NCBI GenBank assembly: GCA_946807835.1
Contig: OX327699.1
Coordinates: 746,501-810,500, forward strand
Source: Ailanthus altissimus
Lineage: Eukaryota > Streptophyta > Magnoliopsida > Sapindales > Simaroubaceae
Reading direction: 5' to 3'
Length of the DNA: 64,000 nucleotides
The position numbers and the translations under genes were made by a program. The number at the start of each line of letters is the position of its first letter. Positions within the stretch are counted from its first letter, which is position 1. Shown piece by piece: positions 12,280 to 24,315 of this stretch. The notes beneath the pieces are model-generated. The model did not search any database and was not told the origin of the DNA. It worked only from the letters and a program-made list of their open reading frames with translations.

Positions 12280-13110
12280 GAATATTGTCCGTTCTCAAGT
12301 ATTACAATATAATAAAAACATCTAAAATATAACGCAAGATTGTAATTTTAAAAATTTATTAAGTTGTAATAACTTTAGATCTGTAAATTTATATCCTTCT
12401 TATTTTTTTATTTTCACATTTAATTTTTTTGTTATGATATGTAGTATTTAAAAAGTGGATCCCTTCATCAAATTTAATAATAACGACATTTATTTTTCCT
12501 ATAATAGTTTTACTATTTGTGTATTCATATTTTATTTCAATAAAAATATTTTAATGATTATCGATTGTATTTATTTTAAGTCTAATATATTTTTTATGTT
12601 ATACAACTCAAATCTAGATCTAAAGTAGGTGTTTTATTAATTCTAGTCATTTTTCTCTCTCGAATTGTTTTAAAAGAAAAAAAACTAGTACAAGTTCAAA
12701 ATGTTGTCCGTGTTGTGTATTGACTAGGTTTTGACAATAAATTTTTCCTGGCAATGTAATAAAAATATCATGAATATAGTATAAGATTGCAATTTCACAA
12801 ATTTATCAAATTAAAATAACTTTAGATCCGTAGAATTATACCTCTTATATTTTTTTGTCTTTATACTTAATCTTTGACGGTGGTTTATGACAATTAAAAT
12901 ATAGACTCTTTCATCAAATTTAGTAATAGTAACATTTATTTCGCTTAATTGTTTTGCTATTTGAGTATTCATGTTTTATTTTAATAAAAATATTTTATTA
13001 TTTATTAGTTGTATTAATTTAATATTTATTTTAAATATTGTATTTTTTTATGTTATACCACTCAAAATTATATTTAAAGTGAATGTTTTATTATTTTAAT
13101 TATTTTTAAA
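12280..13110 (+). repeat. Degenerate direct duplication of about 400 bp
   Basis: Blocks at 12280-12640 recur in the same order at 12700-13110. Shared landmarks are TTGTCCGT, a TAATAAAAA(C/T)ATC block, ATAACTTTAGATC(T/C)GTA, a CTTCATCAAATTTA block and TTCAATAAAAATATTTTA-type sequence. Neither copy is coding. Confidence 0.5.
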
Positions 13111-13474
13111 TTTATTAATTTTATTTTAAGATACATATCTATTTTATAATAAAATATAATAAATTCATCTACAATTTTCTATATTATAGTAGTCAAATAT
13201 TTTATATATCAACTTCGGATTTTATAATTCAGGGGCTTGAATTTACTGCCAACAATGATATTGAAGAATAATTAATATCAATCCTTTTATCACTTATTTT
13301 CTTTTAATAATATTTACATCCCTTTTTGTGTTTGTAAATTGCAAGCAACCGGCTCCAAATGATGGTACTATGCCTTTAGGATTCTTTCAGATGTCCACAT
13401 CGGCGAACTCTCTATGGATGATAACAAAGGAAACCCTCGTAGTGTCCTTCTTAGAGAGATTATTTTATATCGGA

Positions 13475-13551
13475 TTAATCGTGAAATTATTAGAAAGATA
13501 GGGTGTTAATCGTGAAATTCTTAGAAAGATAGGGTGTTAATCGTGAAATTA
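13475..13551 (+). repeat. 31-bp tandem repeat
   Basis: TTAATCGTGAAATT begins at 13475, 13506 and 13537, giving two full 31-bp units and a partial third, nearly identical. Confidence 0.9.
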
Positions 13552-14110
13552 TTTGTATATATTTGATTAATAGTTGAACTTCATCACTCTTAATTTCTTA
13601 TTTTGATTCAACAATTCAATTTATTTTTTATATCATAAAATGACCCTTTAATATTGGAGACATTTTAAAAGTTCCTTATGAATTTGAAAAAAAAAAAAAT
13701 TTCGTTGAACTTTCCCTTTTAATTCCACCCTAATGTCTTTCATATTACTAGAGAAATCTCTATTATAAGTCAGATGATGAATTTAAGACACTATTATTAG
13801 GCAACCAAGAAGGAAAAACAAAAATAATTTTCAACTTTTTTCTTTTGAAAATTACATGAGATATACTGCTGCTAACCCTTTATCACTAGACTTTTAACAA
13901 AAAGTTATAATTTAAAAATTATGATAATTTTGACATAATATTTTATATAATTTTTAAATTGTTAGATCAATGTCCAGTTAATGTAAGAATCCTCTCTCGT
14001 GTTAACAATAATAATTATAATAAAATTTATAGCGCATAAAAAAAATAAATTTATAATGCATTTAGAAACCTCCCTTAGTTCATATGGCACATGTCTTGCA
14101 CGCTTCCTAG

Positions 14111-14619
14111 TGTTACGGGCCGGACGCTTGTCATTGACCCAAAAGACTAGCCTGTTAGGTAATACTGCATACCTACTCTTATATACCCAATATCCATTCA
14201 ATTTCTATTCGATGTGGGACATGATATTCTCCCCCACCCAATCACGTGACGCCCTCGTCACGGTGTGACCCAAACTCAATGACCAACCTGGCCCGTATTG
14301 CCTATCTTCTTGAGGATAGGGGACCCACTACCCACGTGGCAATCTTTATTGGAGTTCAAGACACAGGATTTTTAGAACCCGCTTGGCCCGTATTGCCCAT
14401 CCTCTAGCGGCATAGGGAACCCATATCCCATGTGACAATCTCTATTGGAACGATTTTGAGGGCCCACATACAAATGAGAAATTGGATCTGCTCTGATACC
14501 ACTTATCACGGGTCGGGCGCTTGCTATTGACCCAAAAAACTAGGCTGTTAGGTAATGCTGCATACCTACCTTTATATATCTAAAATCCATCAAATTTTTA
14601 TTTAATGTGAGACGTGACA
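14111..14619 (-). mobile_element. TRIM (terminal-repeat retrotransposon in miniature)
   Basis: Two direct repeats of roughly 111-116 bp (14111-14221 and 14504-14619) flank about 280 bp with no open frame. On the minus strand each LTR starts TGTC and ends near CCCGTAACA or CCCGTGATA. The right LTR is followed by TGGTATCAGAGC (RC of 14490-14501), the primer-binding site for initiator Met-tRNA. A purine tract GGGTGGGGGAGAA sits just before the left LTR. This order (LTR, PBS, PPT, LTR) in about 0.5 kb defines a TRIM. The interior carries two diverged copies of a block containing GGCCCGTATTGCC. Target duplications are not clear (CCTAG versus CTAAG). Confidence 0.85.
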
Positions 14620-15489
14620 CTAAGAATAACAAAATTATAATTAATACATAACTTAACAATAATTTTAAGTTAATTTTTATTAAATAAAAGAAGTGAACCC
14701 TTTTTTTTAAAACTCTTTTGCTAAATCTAAAAAAAATCTAAATAATATTATTAATTTATCTCCTTCAACATATCCTTACCTATTTAATGTGTTGATATCT
14801 CCGCCATATAAAATCATGACTTTTTATTTTTATAAAAAATTTATGTAATTTTTGTCTTTTTGCACTCGAGATGGAATTAAAAATTAATATTTATTTTCGT
14901 AATATCTTGTTTTGATAATTTTTTAATTATAGTGTCAATAATTTTTTAATATAAAATTAAATTTAAAAAAAATAAACTGATAGAAAACTGAAATTGGAAT
15001 GTTTGATAAAAAACTTACATATAATAAAAAAAATTAAAAATTAAAAGATTTGATCGAATTAAAATGGATCTACTATAAAATAAAATAACTATGTTTCGGT
15101 GCCATTCATTGCATTCAACCTCTCATTTTCTATGAAATTATGGGGATATCGATAAGAGAGAAGTATTATTTGAATGTCAGACCCTAAATAATTAAATTTC
15201 AACTTGCAATTTAAATAATAAAAGCAAGAAAAAAAATCCTCTGCTTTGTCATTTTCAAATCATTAAATTGTGATTCCAAAAGGAAAAAAAGTGGAGAAAT
15301 TAAATAAATAATTTAGGAAAAAATCAGAATTTAAAATAAGGAATATCAGATGTTAAAATAAAAAGTTATATTAGAATATAATTAAATTATATGATGATTT
15401 AGTGTCGTATTTAAAATTTTAAAGGAATTAAACTATAAAAATATTTATTTTAAAGTATAAAAATTATAAAAATATATTATTAAATTTAA

Positions 15490-15545
15490 AAAAATTGGGA
15501 CTTGAGGGGCCATGGCCCCTAAGCCCCAATGGAGCTCCACTCCTA
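15490..15545. repeat. Dispersed repeat fragment with GGGGCCATGGCCCC core
   Basis: A short block GACTTGAGGGGCCATGGCCC followed by GGAGCTCCACTCC stands out from AT-rich flanks. Diverged versions lie near 17645-17700, 20300-20335 and 29635-29690, each next to a long AT-rich stretch. This looks like the terminus of a dispersed non-autonomous repeat; I cannot assign a superfamily. Confidence 0.4.
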
Positions 15546-16315
15546 CGATTAAATCGCGTCAAAAGCAAAAAAAATTATTTAAAGTTGTGATTTTAAAAAT
15601 TATGTTTGAAAGATGGAAATCACTTGTTTAAAAATCACATCTTATATATCAAAACAACAAAAATTTGTGTTAATGTAAAAAAATTACTACTTCAATTCTT
15701 ACGTTTTTGTTGAATTATTCATTAAATCTCTAATAGTTTAAAAAGTCTAATTATATTCCTTAAAAATTAAAATGATCATATTTCAGAGATAAAAATTAAA
15801 AATATATATATATTTTCAAGATGATAATAATAGTAAAAATGTCTTTAAAGAACATAATTGATAAATAAATTTATCAATTATTGAAAATAAATTTCGGAGA
15901 CAAACAACAATGGATGGCACATTAGAAATAATAAGACAACAACTTAGTCTCATAAAAAATATTGTTTAAAACTTTTTTAATGTGACAATGACCAATTTTA
16001 AGTTGGAATCAGATTATTCCAGAGAGTAGTATTCATTTGGTTTATTATGAGAATATTCAAAAGCCGAATATGCTTTTTGATTTGAGTGCTTTTCACAATT
16101 TGGATTTTATTAAAATTGAAAAGTGGACATTCAAGGCCCATACTGAACTTAGACAAAATGTGGCCCATTTCACCATGCTTCCAACTTCCCATTTAGCAAT
16201 GTCTTTAAAAACAACAAGTACATCTACATTTTATCCCTTTTTTTAACAACAACAATGAGAATTATGGGCATCAAATTAATATAATTTGTACTAGTTAATT
16301 ACTGTATGTCACTTG

Positions 16316-16415
16316 TTGAATGGCATTGATAATTATTGAATTGCATTAATGATTATTGAATTATATTAATAACTATTGAAATGCATTAATAATTGATAAA
16401 TTGTATTGATGATTA
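16316..16415 (+). repeat. 20-bp minisatellite, five copies
   Basis: There are five 20-bp units of the form TTGAATTGCATTAATGATTA, each with a few substitutions. Confidence 0.85.
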
Positions 16416-17811
16416 CCTATGGTTAATAATATTTATTATCAATTTAATTGAATTTATTTATTATTATTTGACAATAACTCTTAAGATTTGGATCTATATA
16501 AATTTTTATAAATTTATTTGTTTTGAGGCATATTTTTTAATTAGAGGATTTTTCAAGAACAACTATTGTAAAAAAGAAACTCGAATCTAAATACATATAA
16601 AATTATCAACTTTGCTTGTTTTTGCGTTATTATTCACTTCCTCACGCACACGCACCTTTTTTTTTTACCAGTATTGAATTGAACATTAGAATATTTTTTT
16701 TATAAGAGGACAGATGGTCTTTTTTTTAAAATAATTTTAAAGAGTACGTAAGGATAACAAAATAATTTATCATAAAGTTTGTACCAAAGAACTTCAATAA
16801 CAATAAAATATATTAGTTGTACCACAAACAATTATTTTTTGATATGAATTTTATTTCGTTAAACGGTTCAAGGAAATGTTAAATTTATAATAACAAAAAT
16901 TATATTATGATTTTTTTAATATAAGAAGGGAGTTTTAAATTCGAAACTTTTATTAAAGTAGAAGTAGATGTATTGTTAATTTTTTTATTATTAAACTGTT
17001 AACATACATATAAAAATTTATATTATGATTTTAATTAACATTATTTTTAAAATCTATTGGGTAGGATTAGGAGCGCTTTCATATTTTAGGTAGGTTCTTA
17101 TACAAATTTTTAAACTAAATTAATAAAATTCAAATGGATATAATTAAATTTTAACAGTGTAAATATATATGAAATTTAAATCAATTACAAAAGATAAAAT
17201 TGTATTAATCTAACGATATAAAAATTGTAAAAGAAATATGAGATAATGTATGAGTTAGTAATGTATTTTGTGAATTGGATGCATCGAACCCAATTTTCAA
17301 CTTGGCCAGACAAATTTGTCCAAACAACTCGGATGATTACCATTTTGTTTTTCCCAAAAAATAAAATCATTTCATTAATGGTGGATTACTTTATTATTAC
17401 TTTGTATGTAATTAACAATACTATTTGGTCTTCGTTCTAAGAGATTACATATTTTCAATTATTTTGAATGTTGCATAAAATTGAATATATAGTAAGGAAA
17501 TAAACCTTTGTGTAAGCCCTTGGCCTCGGATGATATTTCTTTTTTGAAAATTGAAACTAATAAAAATTCAAACAGGAAAAGGGACAAAGAAGAATTAATA
17601 GGCAAAAAAAAAGGAGCAAATGACTAAATTTGACTACTTAAATCAAGGGTGGAGTTCCATCGAAGTCTAAAGGGGTCACGGCCCTCTCAAACTCTAGTTT
17701 TTTTTTTTTTAATTTAATAATATATTTTTTAATTTTCTCCTTTTAAAATAAGTGTTTTTGTGATTTAATTTTTTTAAAATTTAAAATTTAATATTCTCAT
17801 AAGTAGTGTTT

Positions 17812-18069
17812 TCAAAGGGAGGGAACATGGTAGTATTTGCCTTTACACATGCATTTGTAGACAATAGGGCAGGATTCTGCAATGGAACACTTGAAGCTCA
17901 CCATCACCCTCTTGCATGGAAAGCAGCCTCCGCAGGCATGAGAGCAGTCCGGCAAGCTCGACCCCGAACCGGACAACCGGAGGCTGCAGCCCTTTGTAAG
18001 TAGCATCGACAACATCATCACTAAGACTAAACAAATGCGAGCTCTAGTTAGGAACAACATCCTATTCAT
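17812..18069 (-). CDS. EPF2-like secreted stomatal-patterning peptide precursor (85 aa)
   Basis: EPF peptides are secreted signals that act through ERECTA-family receptors and TMM; EPF2 limits entry into the stomatal lineage. The 85-aa product has an N-terminal hydrophobic signal sequence (residues about 8-25, ICLVLVMMLSMLL). It ends in a classic EPF domain from GSGSSLPDCSHACGGC to CKGKYYHVPSL, with eight cysteines in EPF spacing. LPDCSHAC, CKRVMVSFKCS, ESCP and KGKYYHVPS point to EPF2 rather than EPF1 or stomagen. The reading frame is intact and has an ATG start. Oddly, the region between signal peptide and mature domain is only about 10 residues, whereas EPF2 precursors I recall are about 120 aa with a longer pro-region. 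An unseen upstream exon is possible, but I found no convincing acceptor. Confidence 0.85.
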   Translation of the reverse strand: MNRMLFLTRARICLVLVMMLSMLLTKGCSLRLSGSGSSLPDCSHACGGCFPCKRVMVSFKCSIAESCPIVYKCMCKGKYYHVPSL

Positions 18070-18263
18070 ATTTTACTTACTTATTTTTATATGAATATTG
18101 TGATAAGACAAATATAATATCACTTTGATGAGAGAAAATAATATAAATATGGTTAATTTTGTTTCATGGCAAATGATCAAAGAGTGAAGGCTAACGAGAA
18201 ATGATGAAACTGTGAGATGGCCCAAGAGAATTTTGTGTTTGTGTTTGATGGAGGAGGCTAAGG

Positions 18264-18277
18264 TTATTATATAATAA
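18264..18277 (-). promoter_or_regulatory. Likely TATA box of the EPF2-like gene
   Basis: TTATTATATAATAA lies about 195 bases upstream of the start codon on the minus strand. The leader between them includes a tiny upstream frame (ATG AAA CAA AAT TAA). Confidence 0.4.
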
Positions 18278-18568
18278 GAAAGAGAATTGTTTTAAATTCC
18301 AAGGAAGAAGACATCACGTAGTACTGATGCATTTCCCATGATCCACGCCACTTCTTTGATAGTTTTCACTCACGTCCCTCAACTCTAAATAAATGATATC
18401 CGATCCCACGTTTTTCAGAATTATACATATTTAGACATATCTCTAGACTCTGATCAAGGTCAGAAAAATATACAAATTTTATCAGTAAGACAGACCTTAA
18501 GTGTTAAAATGTTACTACTTTAAATAACCAAATGTATACATTTTTAAAAAAAATATAATAACTGTCGT

Positions 18569-18719
18569 AAGAATAATATTATATTTTTTAAATGATATTA
18601 AAAAATTTATATTTAAAATAATATGTTAAATAATTATTAAATAATAAATAATATTTAAATTTTATTATTTAAAAATTATTCAATATATTATTTAAAATAA
18701 AAAATTTAAAATATTATGT
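18569..18719. repeat. AT-rich foldback (MITE-like) element
   Basis: It begins AAGAATAATATTATATTTTT and ends AAAATATTATG, with complementary TTAAATAATTATTAAATAAT and ATTATTTAAAAATTATTCAA blocks inside. Confidence 0.5.
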
Positions 18720-20707
18720 CGAACCGTATCATTTGGTAAAAGTACTTTTCTTGTGAACATGTTAAAGTTAAAAACTAGAACTAGTACAACTCATTTAATT
18801 CAATTGAGTAAGCATTTGGTAAAACTACTTTTTTTTTTTTTTCATGAAATTAATTAAGGTAGCTGCGGAAATGCATGAGTTAATTATAAAATTTGACGAC
18901 TGTCGAGGTTTTTTGAACTACCTTTTCTTTTGAAAATGTGAAAGTTAAAAGAATTAGAAGGCCAAAATTTAATTACATACTTTAAAATTTTTATTTAAAA
19001 TTTAAAGTTATAAAAAAATAATTTATTTATTACCACCGGCCTATAAATGCAAGGAAAAAAATTATAAAATTTAAGTTATAATTATCGGTGAGATGGATTA
19101 GTGTTACAATTTTGAAAAAAAAAAAAAAAAGTTATTATGCGGATAGAAGAAGGGAGAGGAGAAAAAAAGTCTTTCATACATTAAAAGTACTACATTTATT
19201 TATAACGGTGTTCTTTTTAATTTCAACTCAATCCCTAATTTTTTAAGAGGCAATGTAGTTTACAAAACTACATTTTGAGAATGATTTATTAAAGGTTCAT
19301 AATAAAGTTTATTATGCAGATATTTTAGGCTTCGACTTATTATTACAAGAAAATTTTTAATATTAAATAAAAAAATATTCTTATGATTTATTTATAATCA
19401 TTAACTCTGAAGTTCTTAAAATTAACAAATATCTTAACAATTAGCATTTAATCAAGTTGATTACAAAAGCTCGAAATCAATCATATAAATTTTTTAAGAG
19501 GTCAATTATATGAATTCTCTAGGAGGTTAATTATATAAACTCTCAAAGAAATTGATTACTTAAGAATTTTTTAGAAGGGAGTTTATAAATAAACGTGAAC
19601 TTTTATTAAGATTTAAGAAATTAAAGGACTCTTTCGACTTTAGAAAGTTTTTAAAATTAATAATAAAATTTTCTAATATTACTTTTAAAAAAATATATTT
19701 TTATGATTTGATTTTCTAAAATTTTTAAATCTAACAATAATTTTTTTATAGAATTAAACACTAATCCATATAATTTCTATTTTTTATTTTACATTCAATG
19801 CCTACTATTTAAATTGTGGTTGGGGCTCTGTTCATGAGTAAAGAAGAAAGACAAATTGGATATAAAGTACTTGGGGTGTGGAAAGACAAAGTCATAGGCA
19901 TAGGCCTCCTGCATTAAATTTGTCTTTATCTCTTTTCTGCTTTTTTTTTTTTTTTTTGCTTGGGGTACAATTTTATTGCTTTTTTTTTTATAAGGGAAAA
20001 GTCAAAATTTTTTATGATATATCCATCTCAACTGAAGAAAGATTTGATTCGTATGTGTGCAATGTTGGTAGGTGAGCAAGCATGCCGAAACTCTATATAA
20101 CATTTGCTTCAACAACTTTTACAAAGTATATAGAGCAGCGGAATTGAAATTTAAGGGAGTTAAATATTAAAGAGAAAAATTATTTTAAATTAAAATTTAA
20201 TTATATTAAAATTTTATTATTAAACTTAAAATTTTAAAAAAAAATTAAAAAATATAATTTTTTAAAAAATAAAAATTATAAAATTTATTATTAAATTTTT
20301 AAAATTTTTGGAGTTTGATGGCTATATCCCCCAAATCTTTTAGCACATTATATGGTATTTGAATACGTGATAAGATTATATAATATATAATAAATTATAT
20401 AAAAATTATGAATTGATTAGATAATATTATTTATTATATGATAAATTATATAACTTATTAGATCATTTTATCATATATATATATTTTACAATAAAAAAAA
20501 TACATTCACTATAATTGGATGATCATGCATGATACCAATACCCATTATAATTGGAAAACAAAGTCGTTCCACCTCCATAATTTTTCAAGAACACTTCAAA
20601 ACTCACTTAAATGCACTAAAAAAATAATTTATGTCGGATTTAAAAAAAATTAGAGGAAAAATAAATATTTACATAATTGGATAGTTCATACAATTTAAAA
20701 GTATAAT
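18720..20707. other. AT-rich intergenic DNA
   Basis: No gene is recognised. There are long A/T runs and a dispersed-repeat fragment near 20150-20335. Confidence 0.6.
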
Positions 20708-20712
20708 ATTAA

Positions 20713-21596
20713 TGTTGGAGTATCGAGTTGTGCTCTTCAAATTTGACACTCGTATGGTATCAATTAAGTCACAACTTTGATATCCTTTTATGTGCGTGAA
20801 GCATAACTCAAAAATAAGGAAGAACATATAAGATCAACACATCATTAAAGATAAAGAAAATAAACCACAACAAAATTCAAGATCTATGTGGTTTAGCCAA
20901 AATTGCATACATTCACGGGGGATTCATGATCCAGTTTCTTTTATTGATATAGATCACTAAATATCTTCTTACATCATCAATGATCTTACAAGACTCCTTG
21001 GTATCTCTCATAGAAACATCTACATATATTCTTAGACCACTATGACCTCTTCAAGACTTTTTAGTATCTCATCATAAGAGATTTTTATAAGAAATATAAG
21101 AATAGTCCGAACCTCTAGCCAAAAGGATATATGGTGTATCTTTGTTCACACAGAACAATTTTTACCTATACAACGATTCCACTCTAGCATATATAACACT
21201 TAGTATTTAATAGACTTTTCTATTATCTCTTATAGTTTAGATTTTGAAAATTTATATGCTTGACTTTCTCTTGCATTTAGAAAGATTTATAAAGTGAGTA
21301 AAACATTATTAGAAGTCCTAAACCTAATTGGAACAAGAGTTTTTATTTGTAAGAGTTAAATTTCACTTAAAGAAGTCAATTGAGCTAAAATAAGAAATAC
21401 CCATAAGTTACCGCGAGAACAATACCCGTGTGAACAGTATCATCGTGTGACCAGTACCCATTCTTCTAACTTTTCGTTTTGCTCCTCGTTGTACACCCAT
21501 GACCCAACGCGTATTTGACTCCAATGTGACTCTTCTTTTAATATTCATCTCAATTTTTTATTACATACAAGATTGTTAAATCAATAATTTTTAACA
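20713..21596 (-). mobile_element. Solo LTR (884 bp) with 5-bp target duplication
   Basis: The segment starts TGTTGGAGTATC and ends TTTTTAACA, flanked by ATTAA on both sides (20708-20712 and 21597-21601). Read on the minus strand it begins TGTTAAAAATTATTGATT and contains an AAAAATTGAGATGAATA block that is also near the same end of the LTR fragment ending at 29000. That match sets the orientation and links the two to one family. It has no PBS or coding sequence. Confidence 0.75.
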
Positions 21597-22293
21597 ATTA
21601 AGTCTTATTATTATTATCTTCATCATCATTATTATTATCAAGTTTATAAATTTAACGTGAAAATGAATTAATTTTATTAAATTTTTAAAAAATATATTTA
21701 AATAATAACCACTCTTACTCACTTGTTCTCTTTATGTTATTCTTTTTTTTTCTTTTAACAACTACACAAAAATAATTCCTCTTATATACTTCAGGTTAAT
21801 TTTTTTTAAAGAAGAATGTATATTATTATTTTAAAAAGTTAGTATAGATAAAATAACTCAAGAGACGTGGCATCAAATGCAGTTATAAATCATGCATATT
21901 ATTACAAACTGTAAATTTAGTTAAATAAAAAAAAGAACTACAATATTACCACTTTGATGAACAAAAGAACAAGACACATCCTTCATATCTTTTAACAAAT
22001 GAAGGATAAAAAAAAAAATATCACCAGATGAAAGATAAAAGCGAAAACATCACCCTGAACTCCTTCCTGAGAATGACTTTTTTTAAAAAACTTATTAATA
22101 AATGAATAATTGGTTTTCATATTAAAATAGAAAATAAATAGTTTTTTTATTTGAGGACATGAATAATTTTATTTTATTCCAAATTAAAATCCTATTTGGT
22201 CTTCATCTCTCATTATTCAACAAAGTTAATCTTGGTGTACTTGGAAGAGATTAGATGTTGAGGGAGGAAACACCATTCTCCATCTCGAGGTTA

Positions 22294-22675
22294 TGTTGAA
22301 GCGAACAACTTAAGATTCAGTTTAGAACACTAATCTCCTTACGCAGCGGAATAACCTGTCAATTAAGCAAAAACAACAAAAATCCAAAGCAGAAAACAAA
22401 AGAGCACAACACAATCTTATGTGGTTCGGCCAATTGTCTATGTCAACGGTAGATCCAAGGATCCTAACCTCTCTTATTATAACTCTCTAGAGATTTTACA
22501 AGAAAAATCCAAAGAAGAACCCTCAAAATGACATAAACGTTTAGTGAACCCTTACTATACCACGAATAATGATCACCCAAACAACAGTTCCACCCTAGCG
22601 CACACAAGCACTTAGTGTCTACCCAGTTCTTCCCCTCTCTTAGAGTCTCTCTTAATGCTTAATATGAAATTAAGG
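22294..22675 (-). mobile_element. LTR fragment, left piece of an LTR split by the Copia insertion
   Basis: In the forward direction it starts TGTTGAAGCGAACAAC. On the minus strand this is an LTR end reading GTTCGCTTCAACA, the same terminus as the Copia LTR at 23430-23443. It is interrupted exactly at the TAAGG target site of the Copia element and resumes at 28573. Confidence 0.65.
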
Positions 22676-23443
22676 TGTAAGAATATTGATTAAAAATCAT
22701 TGGAATATGATTTGGGGAACAAGCCAAGTGCGTAGGGTACGCACGGATCGAAGACGGACGCGAAAAGAGGCGAAAATCGAAGAAGGGCGCGCATCAGGCG
22801 CCAGCGCTGCGACAACCAGGATGAGCGCCGCGGTGCCACTTCCAGTACCTGAGCACCGCGGCATTGGGATTCAGCGCCGCAGCGCTCAGCAAATATCGGG
22901 CCAGTGCCGCGGTGACGCGAACCAGCGCCGCGGCGCTGAACGTAGGAACAGCGTCCCGAAATTAGGAAACTTCCTAATTTCGTCTTCCACTTGCTCTAGG
23001 ATTCCCTAATACGACTCCCACACGTATAGGGAATACCTAGGACATCCCAAGGCCTATATAAAGGCTATCAATTGGCTTGTAAACACAACTTAGTGAACTT
23101 GACAACCTTTGTGATCAAGTTAATGAGATCTTTGTGATCTTAGAGAGATCTTGGTGATCAACAATAATCTTAGTGATTATTCTTAGTGGTTCTTTGTGAG
23201 AGAAAGAGAGAGTATTCTTATGATCTTTCTTGTAATAGGCATACTTTGTGGTTGCCTTGTGATTCAGAATAAGAGAAGAGTGTGATCTTGATCCGCCGCA
23301 GACGTAGGCAAGTTGCCGAACCACGTAATTCTTTGTGTGTTCTTCTTTTACCCTTTCTCTATTTTATTTTTTAATAACTTGTTCTGCATTATTATATTAC
23401 TTGGGTGAATTGTTTAGCTCGTTTGTGTGCTTTCGCTTCAACA
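22676..23443 (+). repeat. Copia 5' LTR
   Basis: It runs TGTAAGAATATTGATT to GCTTCAACA, with a TATA box (TATATAAA, 23055-23062). A GC-rich segment at about 22780-22960 carries repeated GCGCCGCGGCGCT-like palindromes in otherwise AT-rich DNA. Confidence 0.93.
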
Positions 23444-23446
23444 AAC

Positions 23447-23458
23447 TGGTATCAGAGC
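23447..23458 (+). other. Copia primer-binding site
   Basis: TGGTATCAGAGC lies three bases after the 5' LTR and is complementary to the 3' end of initiator methionine tRNA. Confidence 0.9.
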
Positions 23459-23475
23459 TTTGGTTCTAAGCAAAC

Positions 23476-24315
23476 ATGGCCACACCCAAGTATGAGGTAG
23501 AGAAATTCAACGGTACGAATGACTTCAATCTATGGAAGATGAAGGTTAAGGCGTTATTGGTGAGCCAAAGACTTGGTTCGGCATTAAAGGAGACTGCAGC
23601 TCCATCTAGTGATGAAGAGAAGACGCCAGAGTCATCTAGAGTAGAAGCCGAAAGAAGGGACATTCAAGAAAGAGCTCATAGTACAATCGTTCTATCATTG
23701 AGCGATGAAGTACTAAGGGAAGTAGCAAGTGAGACGACGGCAATAGATCTTTGGAAGAAGCTTGACTCTCTTTATATGAGAAAATCGTTGGCCAACAGAC
23801 TACATATAAAGAAGAAGCTGTATCAGCTGTCCATGTCAGAGGGGATGCCGATGAAAGATCATATAGACGCCTTCAATAAGAGCATCCTTGATCTTGAGTC
23901 TATCAACATCCAGATAGAAGATGAAGATAAAGCAATTATTCTGCTGAGTTTACTCCCCAAGAGCTATGAGAGTTTTGTTGATGCGCTCCTCTATGGCAGA
24001 GAGAGTTTAACGATGAGTGATGTGAAATCATCATTAAACTCAAAGTTATTAGGAAAGCAGGCTGAGGGCAATGCAGAAAGTTTATCTGTAAGAGGAAGGC
24101 TCTCATATAGAGATGGGAAGAAAAAAGGCTCAAGGTCAAAGTCTAGGACTCCTAGGAAGTGCTATTGCTGCAAGAAAGAGGGGCACTTTATAAAGGACTG
24201 TCCTGAAAAGAAAGTACAGAACAAGAAGAAAGCGGATGCTGCGCTTGCCTATGATGATAGCTATGATAGCGCAGAGACACTCGTCGCTACTGATGGTATA
24301 AAATCTGAACAATGA
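23476..24315 (+). CDS. Copia gag polyprotein segment
   Basis: The frame of 279 aa opens MATPKYEVEKFNGTNDFNLW, a Tnt1-type gag N-terminus. It continues with the UBN2-like helical region (LWKKLDSLYM, VLRE, DKAIILLSLLPKSYE) and a CCHC zinc knuckle, CYCCKKEGHFIKDC, at about residues 231-244. Gag packages the RNA in virus-like particles. The segment is intact, but the frame then meets a TGA at 24313-24315 where a tryptophan is normally found just before the protease active site. In an active relative, gag and pol would be one continuous frame. Confidence 0.9.
   Translation: MATPKYEVEKFNGTNDFNLWKMKVKALLVSQRLGSALKETAAPSSDEEKTPESSRVEAERRDIQERAHSTIVLSLSDEVLREVASETTAIDLWKKLDSLYMRKSLANRLHIKKKLYQLSMSEGMPMKDHIDAFNKSILDLESINIQIEDEDKAIILLSLLPKSYESFVDALLYGRESLTMSDVKSSLNSKLLGKQAEGNAESLSVRGRLSYRDGKKKGSRSKSRTPRKCYCCKKEGHFIKDCPEKKVQNKKKADAALAYDDSYDSAETLVATDGIKSEQ

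Larger units (their letters stand above)
11231..14110. other. AT-rich intergenic DNA
   Basis: I see no gene. The stretch contains one foldback element (11646-11829), a degenerate direct duplication (12280-13110) and a short 31-bp tandem repeat (13475-13551). Confidence 0.65.
14620..17640. other. AT-rich intergenic DNA
   Basis: No gene is seen. A short GC-rich palindromic block with GGGGCCATGGCCCC lies near 15497-15530; related blocks appear near 17660, 20310 and 29640. A 20-bp minisatellite sits at 16316. Confidence 0.6.

Noticed and set aside
22686..23009. 107-aa Arg/Ala-rich frame, and its counterpart at 27743-28117
   Set aside because: They are the GC-rich part of the Copia LTR read through; the two LTR copies do not conserve the protein.
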